Source: Paenibacillus paeoniae (GTDB taxonomy: Bacteria > Bacillota > Bacilli > Paenibacillales > Paenibacillaceae). Taken from it: 64,000 nt of DNA. Positions 19,959 to 25,736 of this stretch are shown here, piece by piece. Under the pieces are notes generated by a model. It did no database searches. It saw only the letters and a program-made list of their open reading frames with translations, and was not told where the DNA came from. The translations under genes and the position numbers were made by a program. Each line of letters begins with the position of its first letter. The stretch's first letter is position 1. The stretch spans positions 124,001-188,000 of the forward strand of contig NZ_QUBQ01000001.1 in assembly GCF_003388735.1 (NCBI RefSeq). The letters run 5' to 3'.

Positions 19959-19974
19959 ATTGGGTGGTGATAAG

Positions 19975-20481
19975 ATGAATGGTATGTTATATCACGCTTA
20001 CTTGCCTGAAGACCATGAGCATTATATTTCCATGAAAGAGATTATGTCGGAGGGTATAAACCATATTACAAAATCTAACAACCGATACAGCAATGGTGGT
20101 AGGGTGCAACTTGATGTTACGGAGCGGTGTAGACCTTTGAATACACCAAGTTGGGTTAATTTCAGGGAAGCAATCGGTGTTGATCTGGTCAATCGGTTTA
20201 CAAAGTCATTTTGTTTTCCTGAATTTACGAGTAAAATCCTAGTCTTTGATTGGGAAATTTCAATATCCATTTACGACCAAGCATTTTATGAGGATTTTAA
20301 GGATACTGATGAGGAAGCTCTGAATTTTGACACTGGTGAAAGTATAGAACACTGGGTGAGATTATATTGGGATAGTTTGATGACACTTGATGAATACAAA
20401 GCAAAGAAACCCTATCAAACCCCGGAAGTATTGGTTTTTGAACAAATTCCTAAAGAGATTATCCAAGTATGTGAAGAATAA
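19975..20481 (+). CDS. Second (orphan) copy of the RHS immunity protein
   Basis: A 168-residue paralogue of the protein at 18820-19326, matching along its length (MLYHAYLPEDHEHY; the block from FDTGESIEHW to WDSLMTLDEY is nearly identical). The start at 19975 is supported by GGGTGGTG just upstream; the open frame extends to 19903 only because it runs through the toxin remnant in another frame. The gene is intact although its toxin is broken. That fits retention of orphan immunity against siblings that still carry the toxin variant. Confidence 0.8.
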   Translation: MNGMLYHAYLPEDHEHYISMKEIMSEGINHITKSNNRYSNGGRVQLDVTERCRPLNTPSWVNFREAIGVDLVNRFTKSFCFPEFTSKILVFDWEISISIYDQAFYEDFKDTDEEALNFDTGESIEHWVRLYWDSLMTLDEYKAKKPYQTPEVLVFEQIPKEIIQVCEE

Positions 20482-20491
20482 GGGAAAGAGA

Positions 20492-20528
20492 CCTTGATTG
20501 GCTATATGCCTTTCAAGGTTTTCTTCTT
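20492..20528 (+). terminator. Module terminator, copy 2
   Basis: CCTTGATTGGC...GCCTTTCAAGG hairpin followed by a T-rich tract, with the same downstream tail (ACCAATAACATATGG) as copy 1. Confidence 0.75.
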
Positions 20529-20576
20529 GAGGAAGCTCCCTAGTGCCGAATGAATCCATCATATAACCAATAACAT

Positions 20577-20668
20577 ATGGTAACATGGTCAGTCGGTGTT
20601 ACGAGCTTAAGAATCATAAATGGACTGCATATAACCGCTTATGATTATGATGTATGTGGTCCGAGTTG
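20577..20668 (+). pseudogene. RHS core fragment
   Basis: A degenerate fragment of the RHS core matching about 17700-17785 (GTTACGAGCTT, GACTGCATATAACCGC, TATGATTATGATGT). It starts at the same point of the core as the fragment at 19411 and leads straight into the SUFU immunity gene. Any toxin once between them has been deleted. Confidence 0.75.
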
Positions 20669-20695
20669 CAATAGAAGTGGAGGAAATGTGTTTTT

Positions 20696-21265
20696 GTGAA
20701 AACATATGTTGAATTCTTGGAAGATCATTTAGGCCAGATTGAATATGGTTGGAGTAGAGATAGTGAAGGTAATGAAGTGCCATTTCAAATAGTAAAGTAT
20801 AGTGAAGGACCCTTTACTGGTACAGTTACTTATTCAACTTTAGGAATGAGTAACGAGAGATTAGTATCGTCAGTTTCAAAAAAGCAGATTAGACAAGAGT
20901 TAATATTTGTTTCATATTCAACTTTTGGGGATGAGAATATTCCCGGCATTCTCCAACAAGTGGGGTTAGAGGCATTGAAGACTAATAATGCCTATTTAAG
21001 AGGAGATGTTATAGGGCCATATGGAACATTATTTGAAGGCTCAGAATTAGAAGCATTATATGTTACAATGCCGGTTTATTTCCCAGATTCTTTTCATACA
21101 TTTGATTGTGTTGGTGATCTATCGATAATTCAAGCGTGGCTAGTACCGATTACTTTTGATGAAGCGATTTTTATAAAACAATATGGATGGGAAGAGTTCG
21201 AGGATATGCTAGTGAAGGTAGATCCTGACTTAATTAATTTTAAACGTGTAAGTATCATTACTTAG
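20696..21265 (+). CDS. SUFU-family immunity protein
   Basis: A 189-residue protein resembling the suppressor-of-fused (SUFU) superfamily, a common immunity fold in polymorphic-toxin loci. The C-terminal signature is visible as MPVYFPDSFHTFD, then AWLVPITFDEAIFI and GWEEFEDMLV. It starts at GTG 20696 with GGAGGA 11 bases upstream. It lies directly behind an RHS core fragment and before the third module terminator, so it is an orphan immunity gene. Family call moderately strong; the matching toxin is gone. Confidence 0.8.
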   Translation: MKTYVEFLEDHLGQIEYGWSRDSEGNEVPFQIVKYSEGPFTGTVTYSTLGMSNERLVSSVSKKQIRQELIFVSYSTFGDENIPGILQQVGLEALKTNNAYLRGDVIGPYGTLFEGSELEALYVTMPVYFPDSFHTFDCVGDLSIIQAWLVPITFDEAIFIKQYGWEEFEDMLVKVDPDLINFKRVSIIT

Positions 21266-21282
21266 AGAGCAAAAATTTCATT

Positions 21283-21320
21283 GACCTTGAGGGGCTTATG
21301 CCTTTCAAGGTCTTTTCTTT
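21283..21320 (+). terminator. Module terminator, copy 3
   Basis: GACCTTGA/TCAAGGTC stem with a T-rich tail 17 bases after the SUFU stop codon. The sequence after it again contains the tail GGGCTATCAATGCCCAATGAAC. Confidence 0.75.
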
Positions 21321-21399
21321 AGTCGAGGGCTATCAATGCCCAATGAACAGATAGTTCAACCAATATCATACTTTACTGATGTTAATCGTTTTGTTTAAT

Positions 21400-21679
21400 C
21401 TCATCATCCTATACAAGATAAATGGGTGCAAAAAATGTTAAGAGATATAATAGAGGAAAAGTCTATCCATTCTATTAAAACGGCTTCTAAAGGTCCACAC
21501 GTTCAAATTTATTCAGCTAAAAGGTAAGACGAGCTATAAAGGAGAATAGCACAGATATTCGCTATGAATTTTAAACAAAGATATTAATTAGGTAACGAAG
21601 CATAATGTGCTAACACTCATGTTAATGGCAAGTAAATTCCTGATGGAGTTAGGCCGGCGAATCCAATTGCAATTCCAAA
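21400..21679 (+). pseudogene. Decayed nuclease-type toxin C-terminus
   Basis: Broken coding sequence. The frame around 21403-21525 reads HHPIQDKWVQKML and ends at a stop. HHPIQ is a motif I associate with HNH/AHH-type nuclease toxins. Further on, 21611-21690 reads NTHVNGK, a TAA, then IPDGVRPANPIAIPKKRR and a stop, which looks like the conserved end of another toxin. Several stops interrupt both parts. The Imm53-type gene follows at once, so the second part is probably the toxin formerly paired with it. Confidence 0.6.
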
Positions 21680-21694
21680 GAAGAGGAGGTAGAG

Positions 21695-21997
21695 ATGGTG
21701 GATGCATTAAGTTGGCTTCAGGATTGGTATTCTCAAAACTGTAACGGTGATTGGGAACATAACTTTGGAGTGAAGATCGACACTGTTGATAATCCAGGTT
21801 GGTCTGTTGAAATTAATATAGTTGAAACAAATTTAGAACATGAAAAATTTAATTCAATAGAAGTTGAACGAGATGAAGAAGATTGGTATTACTGTATAGT
21901 TAGGGATGGAGTATTTCATGGTGCAGGTGGAGTAAGGAATTTAGAAGAAATATTGACTTGTTTTAGACAGTGGGCTTCAAGTCAAGACAGAAATTAG
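21695..21997 (+). CDS. Imm53-family immunity protein
   Basis: A 100-residue protein matching the Imm53 pattern: LSWLQDWYSQNCNGDWEHNF at the N-terminus, then DNPGWSVEI, DWYYCIVRDGVFHGAGG and a final ILTCFRQW. Such proteins protect against secreted toxins of neighbouring cells. A strong GAGGAGGT lies four bases before the ATG at 21695. It is intact, whereas the toxin sequence before it is broken, so it is another orphan immunity gene. Confidence 0.85.
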   Translation: MVDALSWLQDWYSQNCNGDWEHNFGVKIDTVDNPGWSVEINIVETNLEHEKFNSIEVERDEEDWYYCIVRDGVFHGAGGVRNLEEILTCFRQWASSQDRN

Positions 21998-22073
21998 ATC
22001 TATGCTCGCATTAAATAAGGAACACTTGATAGAGTAAGCTTTTTAAGGTTTCTTTTTAGTTGGTTATTATTAT

Positions 22074-22257
22074 AATTACAAAATACTACAAGGAGTATGA
22101 TTTTGACACAGGTGAAAGTATAGAACACTGGATGAGATTATATTGGGACAGTTTGATGACACTTGATGAATACGAAGCAAAGAAACCCTATTCAAAATCA
22201 CAAGTATTGGTTTTTGAACCAGTTCCTAAAGAGATTATCCAAGTATGTGAAGAATAA
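22074..22257 (+). pseudogene. Toxin-immunity hybrid remnant created by a deletion
   Basis: Bases 22074-22101 are identical to the RHS toxin at 18664-18691 (encoding ITKYYKEYD). From 22099 on they continue as the 3' third of the immunity gene (FDTGESIEHW to the stop at 22257). The three bases GAT are shared at the junction. The result is an open frame of up to 65 codons, but its start would be a TTG in unrelated sequence without a ribosome site, so I read it as a remnant of a third copy of the toxin/immunity pair. Confidence 0.85.
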
Positions 22258-22265
22258 GCGAAAGA

Positions 22266-22305
22266 AACCTTGATTGGCACTATGCCTTTCAAGGTTTCTT
22301 TTTTA
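22266..22305 (+). terminator. Module terminator, copy 4
   Basis: AACCTTGA/TCAAGGTT stem with inner GGC/GCC and a T-rich tail. It is nearly identical to copy 1 and follows the hybrid remnant, as expected for a copy of the same immunity gene end. A weaker relative lies at 22022-22058, behind Imm53. Confidence 0.78.
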
Positions 22306-22487
22306 AGTAGAAGGGACGAATGAAGCTAACATTCAATCAATAACCCTTGTAATACCTGTATAAAGATTTCCTCATTCCGGTTATACGCACAAGAAAAAGC
22401 TTGAACATTCAACAAGCTGCAGAAATAAATCGAGAGGATATATGCTCAGCACAATATGAGGGCAAACATGTAATAAAAGATTCAAAG

Positions 22488-22680
22488 GAAAAGCTAGCAG
22501 TACTAGAGAATATGTTTACACTAACAAAGACGGTGAAAAAATGTAATTCAAGACCATAGTGCAGGACACCAAAAAAGTGGGCAAGCTCCCCCAGTTTAAT
22601 GTAAGTTCTGTCGATAGTATCCGAACAGAAAAAGTTGATGGTACGATGGAGCATTATCCATTTAAAAATAGAGGTGGTTA
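22488..22680 (+). pseudogene. Decayed nuclease-type toxin (REYVYTNKDG / IQDHSAGH)
   Basis: Reading across at least two frameshifts gives REYVYTNKDGEK, then IQDHSAGHQKSG, then FNVSSVDSIRTEKVDG and MEHYPFKNRGG before a TAA. This succession (YVYTN..G, QDHSAGH, FNV, RTxKVxGTxxHYPF) is one I recognise from RHS/WapA C-terminal toxins of putative endonuclease type. It is clearly non-functional here and directly precedes the Imm50-like gene, its likely former partner. Confidence 0.7.
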
Positions 22681-22684
22681 AGAA

Positions 22685-23007
22685 GTGTGGTATGAAGTCT
22701 TGGAAAGAAACTACTTTCTAGTAAGTTTGTATGAGCAAGTGCCTGAACTTAAGGACGTTCGTATTGCTGAAGTAAACATCCTCGATGAAGGACGTGTTGT
22801 TGCAGTGAATTTTGATATGCCTTATTATGCGAAAGACCACCCAAGAAGTGGGTGGAACTAGGCGATAATACTGTTGCTGTTAGAATTGACTTGTCGGCTG
22901 TTCAAGAGATTACACTGAATTCCGGTTCATTAGACTACAAGGCAAATATTGAAATCTTCAAGGCTGAAGCAGGATTTGTTCAAACTGTTACTGGCTATTG
23001 TAATTAA
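22685..23007 (+). pseudogene. Imm50-type immunity gene broken by a one-base deletion
   Basis: A GTG at 22685 behind GAGGTGG opens VWYEVLERNYFLVSLYEQVP and VRIAEVNILDEG, an Imm50-like pattern. The frame stops at a TAG near 22858-22860. Shifting by one base at about 22848 (an A lost from a short A run) restores KKWVELGDNTVAVRIDLSAV to a TAA at 23005-23007, giving an expected 107 residues. Total length of 323 bases is one short of a multiple of three, consistent with a single deletion. Confidence 0.75.
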
Positions 23008-23012
23008 ATAAT

Positions 23013-23050
23013 TGCATTGAATGGCTACATGCCTTCCAGGGCTTAGTTTT
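23013..23050 (+). repeat. Degenerate module terminator, copy 5
   Basis: ATTGAATGGCTACATGCCTTCCAGGGCT matches the module terminators imperfectly. The following GGGGGCTACCCAATG and AACCAATAACA are the shared tail. The block AACCCATGTAATATCCGTATAAAGATTT at 23106-23133 repeats 22344-22372. Confidence 0.65.
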
Positions 23051-23105
23051 GGCGGGGGCTACCCAATGTCCAATGAACCCATTATTCAACCAATAACAAA
23101 CATAA

Positions 23106-23360
23106 CCCATGTAATATCCGTATAAAGATTTCTCCGTATCATTTCAAGCACACCAAGTGCTTAAATTTTATAACCTAAATAACGGTATTCCGTTATATCA
23201 GTGCTTGACGAAATCAACCAAGGTGGAAAACGGAAAAATATCAGCTAATTCTGTATGGTTGAACGTCCTACCTACGACAAAAAAGAATAGACCGATGAAG
23301 AATTCGTCTATCACGACGACGAAAGCTATGATGTCTTTCCAAACACGGATAGGGCCAGTC
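23106..23360. other. Unassigned remnant after the last module
   Basis: There is no intact gene. One frame reads DEEFVYHDDESYDVFPN near 23295-23345, which could be the end of another lost immunity or toxin gene; I cannot identify it. Confidence 0.4.
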
Positions 23361-23548
23361 TCTAGCGGCCACTACTGACCTTTAGAGGCTGATTATTACA
23401 TATTCCCAGTTCTAACAGACATTTGCGGCCGTTAGAAGACGTTATCCCCGCAATCGTCCCTTTTTCAGCCTGTAAGGGACATTCGTGACCGTTACATTCT
23501 CATTTCACTGCATTTTCGCTTCTAGCGGACGACGATGACCATTAGCGT
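23361..23548. repeat. Four tandem imperfect hairpin repeats
   Basis: Related 26-28-base units start at about 23361, 23411, 23471 and 23521, spaced 50-60 bases. Each is an imperfect palindrome around CTAACGGAC...GACCGTTAG (TCTAGCGGCC, TCTAACAGAC, TGTAAGGGAC, TCTAGCGGAC as left arms). The spacers are unrelated, so this is neither a CRISPR array nor a coding repeat. I recall similar palindromes as frequent intergenic repeats in Paenibacillus genomes, which I cannot verify here. Confidence 0.7.
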
Positions 23549-23691
23549 ACATGTTGCCTTCGCCGATGTAAAAATTGCTATGACGTGCCGCTATAAAGCT
23601 GGCATTTTCGTAGTATTTGACCGCAATCGATTGTTAGTTTGACTGCCAAGCACTAATTAGTAGGTTGAGCCTTGAAAGGCAGGGTGATTTA

Positions 23692-24240
23692 ATGGAAATG
23701 ATCAAAAGAATAACAGACAATGATATTCTGGGTAGTGCCCCTGAATGGATTGAATCCATTTCAAGATATGGGGCAAGAGGTGTGTTGGTTGATGACATGT
23801 TGAACGTTGCAATGATGCATATGTCTAAAACCAACCTTTATAAATTACCTGGCGGAGGAATAAATGAGGGTGAGAGTACAAAGGATGCTTTTTTGCGTGA
23901 AGTTAAGGAAGAAACCGGGTGTGAAGCTGAAATTATTCACGAGTTAGGATATATCGAAGAACATAAAAATAAAAATGATTTTATGCAATTTTCCTACTGT
24001 TTTATAGCGAAAGTACGCCAAGGAATCAGTAAAACAATGCTTAGTGATAGCGAATTGCAACTTGGAATGACGGTTGAATGGATGACATTAGACAAAGCAT
24101 TAGAAGTGATGGAGCACTCGATGTCAAATTGTAATGATTACTCTACTAAATTTATGATTTTACGGGATAAGATTATTCTTGAAAAAGCGGTGGGTCTATT
24201 GCCTGTGAAAAGAACGAATAGGAGAGGCAACAGAAGGTAA
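23692..24240 (+). CDS. Nudix hydrolase
   Basis: A 182-residue protein with a clear Nudix box GGGINEGESTKDAFLREVKE continuing ETGCEAEII (about residues 59-88), which binds Mg2+ and cleaves nucleoside-diphosphate-linked substrates. The substrate is not predictable. The start at 23692 is chosen for AGGGTG at 23681-23686; a TTG further upstream at 23665 has no such site. The C-terminus is basic (KRTNRRGNRR). The gene is AT-rich like the toxin island and ends it. It is convergent with the next gene and shares a terminator. Confidence 0.85.
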   Translation: MEMIKRITDNDILGSAPEWIESISRYGARGVLVDDMLNVAMMHMSKTNLYKLPGGGINEGESTKDAFLREVKEETGCEAEIIHELGYIEEHKNKNDFMQFSYCFIAKVRQGISKTMLSDSELQLGMTVEWMTLDKALEVMEHSMSNCNDYSTKFMILRDKIILEKAVGLLPVKRTNRRGNRR

Positions 24241-24336
24241 AAATTCTAAGGAAATATGATTGGCTGGCTGAAAACCACACAGAGTGTAGCATGCTTGATC
24301 ATCTTCATCCTGCACTTATTTTAGAACGAAAAGCCC

Positions 24337-24373
24337 AAAAAGAGTGAGATGCCTCAGGCAGCTCACTCTTTTT
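24337..24373. terminator. Bidirectional terminator
   Basis: Perfect AAAAAGAGTGAG/CTCACTCTTTTT stem with an inner GCC/GGC pair, placed between two convergent genes. T runs on both strands suit both directions. Confidence 0.85.
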
Positions 24374-24389
24374 AACCACCAACTATGTC

Positions 24390-25340
24390 TTACTTCATAA
24401 ATCCTTCTTCAAATATCTTAAACAGATTTTCAAGCGTTGTTGGATCGCTGTAAGACGAAGCATCTGTGTTGATTTCGATCACATGGCCGTTCGCTACAGC
24501 AGGGATGTTCTTCCATGTTTCCAGCTCCATGAAGGAAACGTCGACCTGCGATCTTCTGCTGAGGATAATATAATCGCCAGCATACTCGCTTACAACTTCG
24601 GTAGACAGAGCAAACAATCCAGGCCCAAGAGCGTCTTCTTTTACTTTCTCTGGCATGTTCAGCTTCATCGCCTGATAGAGCAGCTCGGTTCCTCTAGCAA
24701 AGTTGTTGCCGAATGTGTAGAAGGTTTTGTTATCGCCAACTTCGAGAACGGATACTGTTGCATTTTCGCCGATTTTTTCTTTTACTTTTTGGCCTAATGC
24801 TTCAGCGCGTACTGTAAAATCGTCAATCCAGGCTTGCGCTTCTTTCTCTTTATTCACCAGTTTGCCGACTTCAAGCTGTTGGGTCAAATAGTCGTTTTTG
24901 CCCCATGTATACACTACTGTTGGCGCAATTTCTTGCAGCTTCGCGATATTATTAATATGAGCGCCGGCAAGAATCAGGTCCGGTTCCAGCTCCAGAATTT
25001 TCTCCAGGCTAGTCTCAGAGACTACGGCAGTGTCAGTCAGCATTTCTTTGAAGAGGGGATTGCCGTACGTCCACTCGTCGACTCCTACAAGCTTAACGCC
25101 TAGCGAGAGCAAATTAGGTGCGCTAGACAGCGCAACAATACGCTGAGGATTAGCCGGGACTTCTACCGGACCGAGCTCGGATTGATAGGTTATCGTATCA
25201 CCGCTGCTATTGCCGCCTTCGGGCGCAGTCGATTCGCTTGGACTTGGGGACGGGGATTGATTATTAACAGTGTTGCTTCCGCACGCGCTGACAATCAACA
25301 CGAGTAATAGGATGAATGGAATTGCTAGTGCTTTTTTCAT
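24390..25340 (-). CDS. Iron-siderophore-type ABC transporter substrate-binding lipoprotein
   Basis: A 316-residue lipoprotein of the FecB/FhuD (periplasmic-binding type III) class that captures ferric siderophores at the membrane surface. The signal peptide ends in a lipobox (LIVSAC), followed by a Ser/Pro/Glu-rich linker and the conserved start VPANPQRIVAL. EPDLILAGAH and IAPTVVYTWG are also typical. ATG 25340 is used because it puts the signal sequence at the very start; the frame stays open to 25394 but would run through the Fur box. No permease or ATPase gene is adjacent, so it must share those encoded elsewhere. Confidence 0.88.
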   Translation of the reverse strand: MKKALAIPFILLLVLIVSACGSNTVNNQSPSPSPSESTAPEGGNSSGDTITYQSELGPVEVPANPQRIVALSSAPNLLSLGVKLVGVDEWTYGNPLFKEMLTDTAVVSETSLEKILELEPDLILAGAHINNIAKLQEIAPTVVYTWGKNDYLTQQLEVGKLVNKEKEAQAWIDDFTVRAEALGQKVKEKIGENATVSVLEVGDNKTFYTFGNNFARGTELLYQAMKLNMPEKVKEDALGPGLFALSTEVVSEYAGDYIILSRRSQVDVSFMELETWKNIPAVANGHVIEINTDASSYSDPTTLENLFKIFEEGFMK

Positions 25341-25368
25341 TTTTTGAAACGCCAACCCTTCTATACGT

Positions 25369-25383
25369 TGATAGTGATTCTCA
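25369..25383 (-). promoter_or_regulatory. Fur box
   Basis: TGAGAATCACTATCA on the minus strand matches the 7-1-7 Fur consensus TGATAATNATTATCA at 12 of 14 defined bases. It lies 28 bases upstream of the siderophore-binding protein start, so iron repression is expected. Confidence 0.75.
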
Positions 25384-25564
25384 TTTGCAGACAAAGGTTA
25401 TTAAATCATATTACACATCTAATTGTCAACAAAAGCGCCATCTAATCTGGATACTTGAAAGATCGAACTCTGCTGTTACTCATGCATATATAGAAGGAAT
25501 ACGTCGGGTGATTACGTCGACATGGTGAAAGCTGCCCGATAGACTGTGCGATTTAAACCAAAAG

Positions 25565-25578
25565 TTTAAACGCTTTAA
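25565..25578. promoter_or_regulatory. LacI/CcpA-type operator 1
   Basis: TTTAAACGCTTTAA, a palindrome-like site with the CG centre of LacI-family operators, lies just upstream of the -35 box of the GH8 promoter. Confidence 0.6.
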
Positions 25579-25586
25579 TTTTGTTG

Positions 25587-25615
25587 TTGACTTTCAATTA
25601 GCACGATTTTACAAT
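25587..25615 (+). promoter_or_regulatory. SigA-type promoter of the GH8-SLH gene
   Basis: TTGACT (25587-25592) and TACAAT (25610-25615) are separated by 17 bases, close to the vegetative consensus. Operator-like palindromes lie on both sides, so transcription is probably repressed by a LacI-family protein. Confidence 0.75.
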
Positions 25616-25620
25616 GTGTA

Positions 25621-25634
25621 TATAAGCGCTTTCA
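25621..25634. promoter_or_regulatory. LacI/CcpA-type operator 2 (cre-like)
   Basis: TATAAGCGCTTTCA, read in reverse as TGAAAGCGCTTATA, fits the cre consensus TGWAANCGNTNWCA except at one position. It overlaps the expected transcription start, an arrangement suited to repression by CcpA or by the LacI protein encoded at 27752. Confidence 0.65.
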
Positions 25635-25687
25635 TTTTGAAGGGAGTGAAGGGTTCGGCGCCACAAGGAAGTTTATCACATTAAAAG

Positions 25688-25701
25688 TTAAAGCGCTTAA
25701 A
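25688..25701. promoter_or_regulatory. LacI/CcpA-type operator 3
   Basis: TTAAAGCGCTTAAA has the same AAGCGCTT core in the leader, 36 bases before the GH8 start codon. Together with sites 1 and 2 it suggests cooperative or looping control. Confidence 0.6.
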
Positions 25702-25736
25702 TTTAAGTACTCCACTATTTTTGAAAGGCAGTGATA

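Noticed and set aside
19903..19974. N-terminal extension of the second immunity gene
   Set aside because: These 24 codons are the toxin remnant read in another frame; the ATG at 19975 with GGGTGGTG is the credible start.
22060..22257. Short gene for a 65-residue immunity-like protein
   Set aside because: It is a deletion hybrid of toxin and immunity sequence with a TTG start lacking a ribosome site; listed as a pseudogene.
23361..23548. CRISPR array
   Set aside because: Units are imperfect palindromes that differ from each other, there are only four, and there are no cas genes.
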